A stretch of 64,000 nt of DNA, taken from positions 14,593 to 78,592 of the forward strand of contig CAYVRN010000003.1 in the NCBI GenBank assembly GCA_964453855.1, written 5' to 3'. Made by a program: the position numbers and the translations under genes. Below the pieces are notes generated by a model. The model was not told the origin of the DNA. It worked only from the letters and a program-made list of their open reading frames with translations, and ran no database searches. Positions 25,977 to 35,304 of the stretch are shown in pieces. Each line of letters starts with the position of its first letter. The stretch's first letter is position 1. The stretch comes from JASMHC01 sp964453855 (GTDB lineage Bacteria; Pseudomonadota; Alphaproteobacteria; Rhodobacterales; Rhodobacteraceae).

Positions 25977-27070
25977 CCGTCCTCCATGTGTAAAATGATC
26001 CCCAAAGACAACAGGATACCCGCAACCGGCGGGGTCCAAGCAGCCCAAAAAATTGGGATTTGCCCGTTGTCCCCCAGAATTTGCGCAAAATTTCGGATAA
26101 AATAAAGTCCGAAGGCAAGCAGAACTGCAAATAAGACCATCAGGCCTGTTTGTCCGAAACGGCTATGGCGCATTGTAAAGCCGGCTCCGATCAGAACCAT
26201 TGTCGCAAGAAATAAGGGTCTTGCAAGTTCCATTTGAAACCAAACCTGATGACGGCGTGCGGAAAAGCCCGCATCTTCCAATGCTCGAATGTGCGCGGGT
26301 AGATCCCACAAGGATATCAAGCTGGGTTCTCCTAGTCGTTCGGATAGGCTTTCGCGGGTTAGCGAAGACGGAACTCTAAGCGACTGGAAGCTGGAAGCAT
26401 TCAGCTCAGGATTTACGCCCGAGACAAGCGGCCACGCTTTTGCATTCGATAATTGCCAATAGCCGTTCTCCAGACGTGCACTGGCAGCTTCCACTCGTCG
26501 GATGGGTCCTCCGCCTTGCGCGAAAGTAATAAAGGAGACGCGATAGAGCTCAGAACCGTCCGAGTTAGCCCCTTCTGCGCGAATGACGGTTTGTCCAGTG
26601 GGGCTACCTTGGCGCAACCAAAGCCCTTCCTTTGAAATCGAGAATACGTTGATCTCGCCAGTTCGATAGCTGGAAATCAGCGTTTCGTGACGATGGGTGG
26701 ACGCTGCGACGATTGGGTTCAAAATCGTTATTATTCCAACTCCAAGAATTAGCATTGCAATAAAGGGGGCCCATATTGCGCTTAGGGCCGATCGACCAAC
26801 AGAACGCGTAACCACTAGTTCCGAGCTTCGAGAGAGGTTTAGGAAAAGGGCCAACGCTGCGAGTACAGCGATAAGAGGCATGATAATATACATGCTTTTG
26901 GGAGAGGTCAGTAGCGTAAGGCCGACAGCTTCGGACAGTGAGACTGTGCCTGGCTCGAAACGTTGGGCTTCCTCAATTAGATCAATTAATCCTAAAAGGA
27001 AGAAGAATCCTAAGGTTAGCCCAGAAAAGTATAAGAGGAATTTGCGGGCAAAATAGAAATGTAACTTCAT
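25973..27070 (-). CDS. lptG: LPS export ABC transporter permease LptG
   Basis: A 365-residue YjgP/YjgQ permease of the LptB2FG complex that extracts LPS from the inner membrane. Two groups of three membrane helices flank a periplasmic beta-jellyroll (residues about 130-270). It starts KLHFYFARKFLLYFSGLTLG, followed by the conserved helix 2 TLLTSPKSMYIIMPLIAVLA. Overlaps by four bases with lptF and lptD (ATGA in both cases) show tight translational coupling. Confidence 0.95.
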   Translation of the reverse strand: MKLHFYFARKFLLYFSGLTLGFFFLLGLIDLIEEAQRFEPGTVSLSEAVGLTLLTSPKSMYIIMPLIAVLAALALFLNLSRSSELVVTRSVGRSALSAIWAPFIAMLILGVGIITILNPIVAASTHRHETLISSYRTGEINVFSISKEGLWLRQGSPTGQTVIRAEGANSDGSELYRVSFITFAQGGGPIRRVEAASARLENGYWQLSNAKAWPLVSGVNPELNASSFQSLRVPSSLTRESLSERLGEPSLISLWDLPAHIRALEDAGFSARRHQVWFQMELARPLFLATMVLIGAGFTMRHSRFGQTGLMVLFAVLLAFGLYFIRNFAQILGDNGQIPIFWAAWTPPVAGILLSLGIILHMEDG

Positions 27071-28188
27071 GCTTCCCTCCGAATGCGAGAGCGGAGCCGG
27101 AAGTTATCAGCGGTTACCGTTTGTTGTACGATATAAACGATAAGCCCTGCTAATGGCGACAAATACATCATCCACCAATTTGCCGGATCAGCACGCACGG
27201 GATCAGAAGACGCGCTTTCGATAAATTTAAGGGCGATCAACATAAACAGCCCGATCACAATATACCTTCCAGGGCCGAAACGGCTAAAACTACCTTGAAG
27301 CATTGTGCTACAGGTGACCAATGCAATGACCCAGCAAAATAGAGCCTGTGCAAACCGCCCATGTGCTTGCTCCATGATGCGGCCAAGCGAGGCGTTGGAT
27401 TTTTCGTGTGCGGTCACCGTTTTTAAAAGCAGGTCTGATGTCGACATATGTGCGATGTTGGGGCGGGACGAACCAACACTGCCGATCATGCCGCCAACGT
27501 CATAGGTAAAGTCTCTGAAATTCGTTACGGATAAACGGCCGTCGGCGCTCAGAGATTGGGCCATACCGTCAATCATCACCAGTTTTGTTCCAATTTCTTC
27601 TTTGACTAGAAAGGCCTCTGATGCGGTAAACACAGTGCTGCCTGCAGGCGTCCGATGATCCGATAGAAAGACGTCTTCAAGGATGCCCTCGGGCGTAATT
27701 TCTCGAATGTAAAAGGTGATCCCGCGCGTTGGATGCAAAAAGGTTCCATCCGTCAAAAGCTTGGCCGTTACACTTTGAGAGATTTCCTGTGTGCGAATTT
27801 GCAGCAGCTCCATCGACCTAGGAACCAGAAAATGGGTCAGCGCGGACATGATCAGGGCCACAATAAACCCAAAGACTAAGAAAGGTCGTGCCAAGCGCCA
27901 GGGTGAGAATCCTGTGGTCTGCAATACCACCATTTCACTTTCCGTGATCAGTCTATTGCAGACGTAAGCGACCGCCGAAAACTCGGCCAATGGCAAAGCA
28001 GTTCTAATGACGTTCGGAAGCGAAAGTATCGAAAACTCAAGAAAAACAAGAGCTGTGTGCCCGCTGCCGATCAATGTGTCGAATAGCACCACTGCACGGT
28101 TGATCCAGTAGATCGAAACCAGCACCAACGAGAAAAACCCGAAGAGCACCAAAAGTTGTGCAAGTATATATCTATCTGATCTGCCCAA
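27067..28188 (-). CDS. lptF: LPS export ABC transporter permease LptF
   Basis: A 373-residue YjgP/YjgQ permease, partner of LptG. Membrane helices surround a periplasmic jellyroll. GRSDRYILAQLLVLFGFFSL and the following WINRAVVLFDTL are the typical N-terminus, and SLPNVIRTALPLAEFSAV the coupling region. The start codon is TTG at 28188, with GAGG a few bases upstream; no in-frame ATG would keep the first helix. It is the first gene of the six-gene operon running to rsmA. Its promoter must lie in the 131 bases shared with the divergent pepA. Confidence 0.95.
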   Translation of the reverse strand: MGRSDRYILAQLLVLFGFFSLVLVSIYWINRAVVLFDTLIGSGHTALVFLEFSILSLPNVIRTALPLAEFSAVAYVCNRLITESEMVVLQTTGFSPWRLARPFLVFGFIVALIMSALTHFLVPRSMELLQIRTQEISQSVTAKLLTDGTFLHPTRGITFYIREITPEGILEDVFLSDHRTPAGSTVFTASEAFLVKEEIGTKLVMIDGMAQSLSADGRLSVTNFRDFTYDVGGMIGSVGSSRPNIAHMSTSDLLLKTVTAHEKSNASLGRIMEQAHGRFAQALFCWVIALVTCSTMLQGSFSRFGPGRYIVIGLFMLIALKFIESASSDPVRADPANWWMMYLSPLAGLIVYIVQQTVTADNFRLRSRIRREA

Positions 28189-28319
28189 AAGCCTCGTTCC
28201 GAAAAGGGCTTCGTTTCAAACAATTTAGACCAAACATTGGCTGGGGAAAACTGCTATCTGGCTAATTTGTGGTTGTCAGGCTAGGACTCGCTTAATGGCA
28301 AATATCAGGAGCGCGTATC

Positions 28320-29798
28320 ATGACCTCAGTTACCAGTATAGAATTTCGTGAAATTGACCTGGATGCGCTTGCAAAAGCAGAGGGACGTGTCGCTATTTTC
28401 GTTCCGGAAGAGGGCACGCTTAGCAGAGTAGCACGCCGCATCAATAAGCTTACACGCGGCGCCGTTCTCCGGGTTCTGGAAAGTGAGCGGTTCGCCAAGG
28501 CTAAAGATGCTGATGTGGTGACGATCTCTTATCCGCACGGCATGATCAGCGAGGCTGTGGATATTGTCAAACTGCCAAAGCGACCAGATGTAGGCACGGC
28601 CCGAAAAGCTGGCGCAGAGCTGGCCAAATTAGGTGCCGGGCTTGATAGTAACCTGATTTTGACCACAGCAGGTATCAGTAAAAATGCCGAACAGGTCATC
28701 GCAGGAATCGCCATGCGTGCATATTCTTTCACTGATCATAAGACGGCTGAAGAAAAGGCGGCAGGGTCTGTTACGGTGATGACGCAGGACCCGCAAGTAC
28801 TTCAAGAAGCTTGTCAGCCCGTACTGGCGGTCGCAAACGGCGTTTTCACCACCCGAGATCTGGTTAGCGAACCTGCCAATGTTCTGACGACGACCGAGTT
28901 CGCAGGTCGAGTCGCAGCGCTCAAAAATCTTGGGCTCGAGATTGAAATCCTAAATGAGGACGAACTTGCGGAACTGGGAATGCGCGCTTTGTTGTGTGTG
29001 GGGCAGGGCAGTGTTAGCCCATCGAAAGTCGCAATCATGCATTGGAAAGGTGGCGAGCCTGAAGACGCCCCGCTCGCTTTGGTCGGGAAAGGTGTAGTCT
29101 TTGATACGGGCGGAATTAGCATCAAACCTGCGGCTGGTATGGAAGAGATGACTATGGACATGGGCGGAGCCGCTGTGGTCGCGGGTGTCATGCAAACTTT
29201 GGCAATGCGCAAAGCAAAAGCCAATGTCGTCGGCTTAATCGGACTTGTGGAAAACATGCCGTCAGGCAATGCCTATCGCCCTGGTGACGTTCTCAAGTCG
29301 ATGAAGGGTGACACGATTGAGGTTATTTCAACAGATGCCGAGGGTCGTTTGGTACTTTGTGATGTGATGTGGTACGCACAGGAGCGCTTCAAACCTATTG
29401 GCATGATTGATTTGGCAACACTGACTGGCGCAATCATCATCGGTTTAGGACATGATTTTGCGGGAGTTTTTTCGAACAACGACGATTTTGCGGACACTTT
29501 CCTTAAAGCCGCATCTGCCGAAGGCGAGGGCGCATGGCGGATGCCGCTTGGCAAAGGCTATAACGCCCAGATTGACTCGCCGATTGCAGATATGAAAAAC
29601 ACAGGTGGGCGAGCCGCGGGCTCATGTACAGCGGCTGAGTTTCTTCATCGCTTCGTAAAAGAAGAAACCCCTTGGATTCACATTGATATCGCAGGCGTTG
29701 CGTCGGTTGCCAAGCCAACTTCGCTGGCTCCTAAGGGGGCAACGGGCTGGGGGGTCATGGCGCTGGATCGCATGATCCGCGATATGTTCGAAGGCTGA
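28320..29798 (+). CDS. pepA: Leucyl aminopeptidase (M17)
   Basis: A 492-residue cytosolic aminopeptidase with two metal ions. The catalytic domain shows GKGVVFDTGGISIKPAAGM with the first metal Asp and Lys, MTMDMGGAAVVAG, and ISTDAEGRLVLCD, the M17 signature. The N-terminal macro-like domain (residues 1-160) is less conserved. AGGAGC precedes the ATG. Its stop overlaps the holC start as TGATG; pepA-holC is a common alphaproteobacterial pair. Confidence 0.96.
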   Translation: MTSVTSIEFREIDLDALAKAEGRVAIFVPEEGTLSRVARRINKLTRGAVLRVLESERFAKAKDADVVTISYPHGMISEAVDIVKLPKRPDVGTARKAGAELAKLGAGLDSNLILTTAGISKNAEQVIAGIAMRAYSFTDHKTAEEKAAGSVTVMTQDPQVLQEACQPVLAVANGVFTTRDLVSEPANVLTTTEFAGRVAALKNLGLEIEILNEDELAELGMRALLCVGQGSVSPSKVAIMHWKGGEPEDAPLALVGKGVVFDTGGISIKPAAGMEEMTMDMGGAAVVAGVMQTLAMRKAKANVVGLIGLVENMPSGNAYRPGDVLKSMKGDTIEVISTDAEGRLVLCDVMWYAQERFKPIGMIDLATLTGAIIIGLGHDFAGVFSNNDDFADTFLKAASAEGEGAWRMPLGKGYNAQIDSPIADMKNTGGRAAGSCTAAEFLHRFVKEETPWIHIDIAGVASVAKPTSLAPKGATGWGVMALDRMIRDMFEG

Positions 29799-30259
29799 TG
29801 GGTGAGGCGTATTTCTATCATCTGACAAGGCGTCCGCTTGAGGCGGCGCTTCCTATGTTGTTGTCAAAATCGCTTGAAGCAGGATGGCGCGTGTACGTCA
29901 GGGGCACCTCTGCGGAAAAATTGCGTGCCCTTGATGAAAAGCTTTGGCTTGGCGCGGACGAAGGGTTTTTACCCCATGGGTTAGAGGGGCAAGATCACGA
30001 GGCGGACCAGCCAATTCTTATCGGAGAGAGTTCGGAGGCGTCAAAAAACGGAGCGGTGTGTTTGATATGCATTGATGGTGCACCGGTAGCAAGTCGTGAG
30101 GTCAATCAGCTTGAACGCGTTTGTGTGGTTTTCGACGGCAATGATCCAAAATCCTTGCAGCACGCGAGAACTCAGTGGAAAGCGCTTGTCGATGCGGGGT
30201 GTCGTGCTCAGTATTGGTCGGAAGAAAGCGGAAACTGGCAGAAGAAAGCAGAAAGGTAG
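29798..30259 (+). CDS. holC: DNA polymerase III subunit chi
   Basis: A 153-residue clamp-loader accessory protein that links polymerase III to SSB. MGEAYFYHLTRRPLEAALPM and LLSKSLEAGWRVYVRGTS are the family N-terminus, LWLGADEGFLPHGL the central motif, and RVCVVFDGNDPKSLQHAR the C-terminal part. It is coupled to pepA (TGATG) and convergent with the aspartic protease gene four bases away. Confidence 0.92.
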   Translation: MGEAYFYHLTRRPLEAALPMLLSKSLEAGWRVYVRGTSAEKLRALDEKLWLGADEGFLPHGLEGQDHEADQPILIGESSEASKNGAVCLICIDGAPVASREVNQLERVCVVFDGNDPKSLQHARTQWKALVDAGCRAQYWSEESGNWQKKAER

Positions 30260-30262
30260 CCA

Positions 30263-30841
30263 TCAACGGCTTAGGATCATGCGGTTTTGTGATATCTCGA
30301 CCCTGCTAAACCTTTGCAGATAGCTCATGCCAAGTAACGATACCCCAAGGTTAGCTTGTGTGACGGAAACGCCAATATTTTGATCTGTGTATGGACCTAA
30401 CGATACAGTTTTCACTCTGGAAAATGCGGTTTTAATAGGACCATTGGCGGTATCTGCCCGACCTAGAAACACCAGTTTTTCGGGATCAAGCCCAACCCGT
30501 TGGGCATCTTCCGAGGTCAACACCACCTGTGTGGCGCCGGTATCGACCATAAACCGAACGGACGCATCGTTGAGTGACAAAATAGCGTAAAAGTGGCCAT
30601 CGGGAGCGCGAGGAAGTTCGATGCTGCCATCCGCTACGATTGTTTGATTGGGTAGGGTTGTGCGGCGAATATCTTCCCACAGGCCAACAGCTGCAATCGC
30701 TCCTAGAAAGATTAACCCCCAAAGGGCTGCCATTTGGGTAAGGTTCCCAAGCTGATGTCGATTTCGGACAAAAAACCAGCCACCTACTGCGGCTAGAAGC
30801 AACCCAAGATAGAGCAATGAGGCGATCTGATCTGCATTCAT
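30263..30841 (-). CDS. TIGR02281-type retropepsin-like aspartic protease
   Basis: A 192-residue membrane-bound protease of clan AA. Two hydrophobic helices (LLYLGLLLAAVGGWFF and MAALWGLIFLGAIAAVGLW) are followed by a single retropepsin-like domain. The catalytic Asp100 is in RFMVDTGATQVVLT, and LLGMSYLQRFSRVEI is the usual C-terminal end. It probably works as a dimer with the active site outside the cytoplasm. The family is common in Alphaproteobacteria; its substrate here is unknown. It may be co-transcribed with marC, 25 bases upstream. Confidence 0.85.
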   Translation of the reverse strand: MNADQIASLLYLGLLLAAVGGWFFVRNRHQLGNLTQMAALWGLIFLGAIAAVGLWEDIRRTTLPNQTIVADGSIELPRAPDGHFYAILSLNDASVRFMVDTGATQVVLTSEDAQRVGLDPEKLVFLGRADTANGPIKTAFSRVKTVSLGPYTDQNIGVSVTQANLGVSLLGMSYLQRFSRVEISQNRMILSR

Positions 30842-30866
30842 TCCCCATCGCCCTTCGACTGCTATT

Positions 30867-31478
30867 TCAGAAGTTCCAAGTGATCGAGTTTAAGCCGTTG
30901 ATCATAAACTGGATGCTTAACGCCGCCAATAGCATACCTAGAAGTCGGGTGGCGACTTCGATCCCTGTATGTCCTAGCAACCGCTCTAAAAAGCCGGCGG
31001 AAAGAAAGAAAAGGAAAACGATCAATATCACGCTGAGTGCGACTGCTACGACGGCCAGAGTGTCGACCATCGAATTTGCTTGCCCCATCAGCAGGATCAT
31101 TGTGGCAATTGCGCCCGGTCCTGCAATTAAGGGTGTGGCAAGCGGGAAAACCGATGGATCTGGCATATCCGAAACTTTGTCTTCTCGCCGTTTGGTCCGA
31201 CGTTCGAAAAGCATATCCAACGCTGTGAGGAATAGCAGTACGCCACCAGCGATTTGGAATGCAGGCATGGATATTCCAATGAAACCAAGCACTGCTTCGC
31301 CGAATAAAGCGAACGCCAAAAGGATTGTCGCGCCGATCAACGATGCGCGCACTGCAACACCGCGACGATGCTGGGCATTGGCACCTTTGGTTAATGCAAC
31401 GAACAATGGTGTTAAGCCAATTGGGTCGATAACCACAAATAGTGTGGTGAATGCCGTTATTAAAAATCCTGTATCCAA
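30867..31478 (-). CDS. MarC family integral membrane protein
   Basis: A 203-residue protein with six hydrophobic helices. DTGFLITAFTTLFVVIDPIG and the following LTPLFVALTKG are the MarC signature, and PLATPLIAGPGAIATMILL is the conserved second repeat. Once linked to multiple antibiotic resistance, the family's function is unproven. The start codon is TTG with GAAGG seven bases upstream; there is no usable ATG in frame that keeps the first helix. Confidence 0.88.
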   Translation of the reverse strand: MDTGFLITAFTTLFVVIDPIGLTPLFVALTKGANAQHRRGVAVRASLIGATILLAFALFGEAVLGFIGISMPAFQIAGGVLLFLTALDMLFERRTKRREDKVSDMPDPSVFPLATPLIAGPGAIATMILLMGQANSMVDTLAVVAVALSVILIVFLFFLSAGFLERLLGHTGIEVATRLLGMLLAALSIQFMINGLNSITWNF

Positions 31479-31545
31479 GGCGTGACCTTCATTTTGGCTT
31501 TAGGAGAGACGTGATAATCGACTATCGCTTAATGCGCTTTTGCGA

Positions 31546-33402
31546 TCAAGCGGGGTTCTCGACTTCGTCAAGGCGCTCTTGGGCTTCTATCCACAACACT
31601 TCAGCCCGCTCCATCGCTTCGGTGACCTCGGCGTATTTCTTGTTCCAGACGTCCAAGTCGCCCTTTTTCGCGTCGCTGTATAATTCGGGATCCGCCAGTT
31701 TAGATGAAAGCTTTTCCTCCATTTCGGCCAGTTTTGCCACGCGGTCTTCGCATTTTCGAACCTCGGCACGCAATGCCAAAAGCTTTTCCCTTGGTGCCCG
31801 TTTAGGTTTGGCTTCTGCCGCTTTCGCCGTTGTCTCAGGTTTACCCACTGCCAAAAGGAAGCGCCGGTAGGCCTCGAGATCGTCGTCAAAGGGTTCAACT
31901 GTCCCGTTCGAAACCAGCCAAAGACGATCAGCAACAAGAGACAACAGATGCATGTCGTGACTAACCAGCACAACTGCGCCGGTGTATTCGTTCAACGCTT
32001 CCATCAAAGCCTCACGGCTTTCGATGTCTAGGTGGTTTGTAGGCTCATCCAGAATCAGCAGATGGGGTGCATCCAAAGTTGCCAACAACAGAGACAACCG
32101 TGCTTTTTGACCACCCGAAAGACGGCCAACTTCGGTTTCAGCCTGATCGACTCCTAGACCGAAGCCAGCAAGGATTGAGCGCAGTTGCGTTGGAGCCGTG
32201 TCGGGTCGCTCGCGTCGCAGGTGCTGCAACGGGGTTTCATCTATGTGTAACTCGTCTACCTGATGCTGGGCGAAATAGCCGACCCTCAATTTGCCGGCAG
32301 TTGCCATATGCCCAGCCATCTTTTCTAAACGGCCGGAAAGCAGTTTCGATAGGGTGGATTTTCCTTGGCCGTTTTTCCCCAAAAGGGCGATCCGATCATC
32401 TTGGTCAATCCGCAGGTTTAAGCCTTTCAGAACAGGTTTATCGCCATAGCCGACCACACCTCCTTCGATATTGATGATCGGTGGAGACAGAGCTTCGGGT
32501 GTTGGAAATGAGAACTTACGACGGGCGGCCTCTTCCGGTGCGGCAACCATGTCCATTTTTTCGATCATCTTCAAACGGCTTTGCGCCTGTTTGGCTTTCG
32601 AGGCTTTGTAGCGGAACCGGTCCACGAAACTTTGCAAATGGTCTTTGCGTGCCTGCTGCTTTTTCGCAGTTGCGGCAAGAATGGCCCGCTGCTCGGCCCG
32701 TTGACGCGCGAACTGATCGTAAGACCCAGTCCAGTATGTTAGCCCTCGCTCTTCAAGATGCAAAATTCCGCCAACGGCGCGGTTCAATAAATCACGGTCG
32801 TGACTGATGATAATCACGGTGTGAGGATATTTTGCCAAATAGGTTTCCAACCACAGCGCGCCTTCCAAATCCAGATAATTGGTCGGTTCGTCCAGCAACA
32901 ACAGATCGGGCTGAGAAAACAGAACGCCGGCCAAAGCAACGCGCATGCGCCAACCACCTGAAAAATCCGAGCAGGGGCGCTTTTGGTCGTCATCGTCGAA
33001 TCCAAGACCCTTTAGGATAGAAGATGCACGCGCTTCTGCTGACCAAGCATCAATATCTGTCAGACGTGTTTGAATTTCTGCGATTCTGTGGGGGTCTGTG
33101 GCTGTATCGGCTTCGGCAATCAAGGCTGAGCGCTCCACATCCGCTTGTAGAACCGTATCCAAAAGCGAAGTCTCTGACGACGGGACTTCTTGTGCGACTC
33201 CGCCGATACGTGCCCCACGCGGCACCGAAATTGAACCGCTTTCAAGAGCAAGCTCTCCGCGGATTAGTCGAAACAGAGTTGTCTTACCCGCACCGTTTGC
33301 GCCCACCAAGCCAACTTTATGTCCGGTTGGAATAATGGCTGACGCCGCTTCGAAAAGTGGACGGCCTTCGATGGCAAATGAGATCGCTTCAATCTTTAAC
33401 AT
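31546..33402 (-). CDS. ABC-F family ATPase (YheS/Uup-like)
   Basis: A 618-residue soluble protein with two ABC ATPase domains and no membrane part. Domain 1 has GLVGANGAGKTTLF, DFSGGWRMRVAL and LLLLDEPTNYLDLEG; domain 2 has ALLGKNGQGKSTLSKLL, RLSGGQKARLSLLLA and LILDEPTNHLDIES. Between them is the basic ABC-F linker (AKKQQARKDHLQSFVDRFR). A coiled-coil C-terminal tail follows. ABC-F proteins act on the ribosome E site. A longer TTG frame opens at 33459, but the family starts MLKIEAISFAIEG, so 33402 is chosen despite a pyrimidine-rich leader without a clear ribosome site. Confidence 0.92.
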   Translation of the reverse strand: MLKIEAISFAIEGRPLFEAASAIIPTGHKVGLVGANGAGKTTLFRLIRGELALESGSISVPRGARIGGVAQEVPSSETSLLDTVLQADVERSALIAEADTATDPHRIAEIQTRLTDIDAWSAEARASSILKGLGFDDDDQKRPCSDFSGGWRMRVALAGVLFSQPDLLLLDEPTNYLDLEGALWLETYLAKYPHTVIIISHDRDLLNRAVGGILHLEERGLTYWTGSYDQFARQRAEQRAILAATAKKQQARKDHLQSFVDRFRYKASKAKQAQSRLKMIEKMDMVAAPEEAARRKFSFPTPEALSPPIINIEGGVVGYGDKPVLKGLNLRIDQDDRIALLGKNGQGKSTLSKLLSGRLEKMAGHMATAGKLRVGYFAQHQVDELHIDETPLQHLRRERPDTAPTQLRSILAGFGLGVDQAETEVGRLSGGQKARLSLLLATLDAPHLLILDEPTNHLDIESREALMEALNEYTGAVVLVSHDMHLLSLVADRLWLVSNGTVEPFDDDLEAYRRFLLAVGKPETTAKAAEAKPKRAPREKLLALRAEVRKCEDRVAKLAEMEEKLSSKLADPELYSDAKKGDLDVWNKKYAEVTEAMERAEVLWIEAQERLDEVENPA

Positions 33403-33511
33403 AAAGGGGAAGTGGCAGAGGGCAGGGGTACTGTCAATTGACGATACCTTATCTAACAAACCGCTTGCTGATTTCCTGCTGGCCGATTACCGCAACCCAA
33501 AGGATTTACAT

Positions 33512-34687
33512 ATGGCGGAAACTTCGACACCACCAAAACTCTTAACCCTGATCCTTTTGACGGGGCTCAGCGTTTTAGCGACAAACATGTTTTTGCCGTC
33601 ACTGAAACCCATCTCGGAAGAATTTGGTGTTTCGATGGCGACGGCCTCTTTGTCGTTGGGAGTGTATTTGGCGATTACCGCTGTTCTTCAGCTGATAATG
33701 GGTCCGCTTTCGGATTTGATCGGGCGCAGGCCAGTTGTGATGCTCGGGCTCGCGATATTCTCTGTGGCCTCGATGGGATGCCTGTTTTCCTCAAATTACA
33801 CGGTGTTTTTAGCGTTCAGAATTCTTCAGGGCGCGGTCGCAAGCGGAATGATTTTAAGCCGTGCCATCGTGCGAGACACGACAAGCGGCGCCGAAACCGT
33901 TCGAGTATTGGGCGTCATCGGAACTGCCATGGCTCTTGCACCAATGTTGGGTCCCGTTTTGGGAGGAGTCCTGGACCAGGCGTTTGGCTGGCGGGCCAAC
34001 TTCGTTGCATATACGATATTTGGTGTTTTGATGTTCTGGATATGCTTGCGAGACTTGCATGAGACAAATACCGCGCCTTCGTCCAGCTTTTGGGCTCAGT
34101 TTAGAACCTATCCGACCTTGCTAAAATCTGGGCGATTTTGGGCTTGGACCTTGTGTTTGTCCAGCGGCATTGGCGGTTTTTATCTGTTTATTTCAGGCGT
34201 TCCGAGTGTTGCTGCGCATTATAGGTTAAGTCCTGCAATTACAGGGGCTGGTATCGGAATAATTTCTGCTGGCTTCATGGCTGGCAACCTGATTGTAGCA
34301 CGTAGTAAAACCGAGGGCATGCTTCTGATTGCCTTGGGTCGTTGGCTTGCGGTTGCCGGGCCGTTCGCTGCACTCATCGCTATTTGGTCGGGCTTTGATA
34401 GTCCCGCAGTCCTTTTTGCTGGTGCGATTTTTGTGGGCTTTGGCAATGGGTTGACACTTCCTGGTGCTAATGCGGGCGTGATGTCGGTTAATCCGCGTCT
34501 TTCGGGTAGTGCTGCCGGGTTGTCCGGCTCGGCAACGGTGGTGGTCGGAGCAATTGTGACGCCCCTTTCCGCCCATTTTGCATCAGGGGAAGGAGGGATG
34601 TATCGGTTGCTAATGCTTATTGTCGGCATCAAGGTTATCAGCCTTTTGACCGTGCTTTATTTGTGGCGGACGGCCAGTTCCGACTAG
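33512..34687 (+). CDS. Bcr/CflA-type MFS drug exporter
   Basis: A 391-residue major facilitator with twelve predicted helices. LILLTGLSVLATNMFLPSLK and GPLSDLIGRRPVVMLGL (loop 2-3 motif A) identify the DHA1 Bcr/CflA group, which pushes out bicyclomycin, chloramphenicol, sulfonamides or metabolites. LAPMLGPVLGGVLDQAFGWR is motif C. The open frame extends to 33098, inside the ABC-F gene on the other strand; the real start is 33512 (MAETSTPPK), with AAAGGA seven bases before it. The 109 bases between the two genes must hold both promoters. Confidence 0.88.
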   Translation: MAETSTPPKLLTLILLTGLSVLATNMFLPSLKPISEEFGVSMATASLSLGVYLAITAVLQLIMGPLSDLIGRRPVVMLGLAIFSVASMGCLFSSNYTVFLAFRILQGAVASGMILSRAIVRDTTSGAETVRVLGVIGTAMALAPMLGPVLGGVLDQAFGWRANFVAYTIFGVLMFWICLRDLHETNTAPSSSFWAQFRTYPTLLKSGRFWAWTLCLSSGIGGFYLFISGVPSVAAHYRLSPAITGAGIGIISAGFMAGNLIVARSKTEGMLLIALGRWLAVAGPFAALIAIWSGFDSPAVLFAGAIFVGFGNGLTLPGANAGVMSVNPRLSGSAAGLSGSATVVVGAIVTPLSAHFASGEGGMYRLLMLIVGIKVISLLTVLYLWRTASSD

Positions 34688-34800
34688 AAAACTAGAGAGT
34701 TCAACTAAATACCGGCAGATACCACTAGCGGCTTTTCAAAGCGGCAAGGGCGTGCTAGGGCGCGGCCAGAATTCATCTCTGTAAAGCAAGGAGCCCGACA

Positions 34801-35223
34801 ATGGCGCTGGAACGCACTTTTTCGATCATCAAACCTGATGCAACCCGCCGCAACCTGACCGGCGCGATTAACGCGAAATTCGAAGAAGCTGGTCTTCGTA
34901 TTGTAGCGCAGAAGCGCATTCACCTGACCAAAGCGCAGGCGGGCGAGTTCTACGCCGTGCACAAAGAGCGCCCCTTCTACGACGAACTGTGTGAATTCAT
35001 GGCGTCGGCGCCTATCGTTGCTCAGGTTCTGGAAGGCGAAGGTGCGATTGCAAAAAACCGCGAAGTTATGGGCGCAACCAACCCTGCGGACGCAGCGCCT
35101 GGAACCATTCGTGCGGAATTCGCTGAATCTGTTGGCGAAAACTCGGTTCACGGTTCGGATGCGCCGGAAACGGCTGCGGTTGAAATCGCGTATTTCTTCT
35201 CGGGTCTTGAGCTGGTTGGCTAA
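34801..35223 (+). CDS. ndk: Nucleoside diphosphate kinase
   Basis: A 140-residue hexameric kinase that balances NTP pools. ALERTFSIIKPDATRRNLTG is the N-terminus. The NDK active-site region normally carrying NxxHGSD is ENSVHGSDA, with the phosphorylated His at about residue 117. A perfect AAGGAG lies before the ATG and a strong terminator follows, so it is a single-gene unit. Confidence 0.98.
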   Translation: MALERTFSIIKPDATRRNLTGAINAKFEEAGLRIVAQKRIHLTKAQAGEFYAVHKERPFYDELCEFMASAPIVAQVLEGEGAIAKNREVMGATNPADAAPGTIRAEFAESVGENSVHGSDAPETAAVEIAYFFSGLELVG

Positions 35224-35261
35224 GGACTCGCGACGAATTAAGGTCGCTGTGACATTCTTTG

Positions 35262-35290
35262 GGGCGGTTGCTTAGGCAGCCGCCCTTTTT
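35262..35290 (+). terminator. Rho-independent terminator of ndk
   Basis: GGGCGGTTGC, loop TTAG and GCAGCCGCCC (one G-U pair) are followed by TTTTT. It lies 39 bases after the ndk stop, between convergent genes. Confidence 0.92.
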
Positions 35291-35304
35291 CGGTTTGGCG
35301 GGGT

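Noticed and set aside
33098..33511. N-terminal extension of the Bcr/CflA transporter by 138 codons
   Set aside because: It lies inside the ABC-F gene on the other strand, is not membrane-like, and a good start with AAAGGA exists at 33512.
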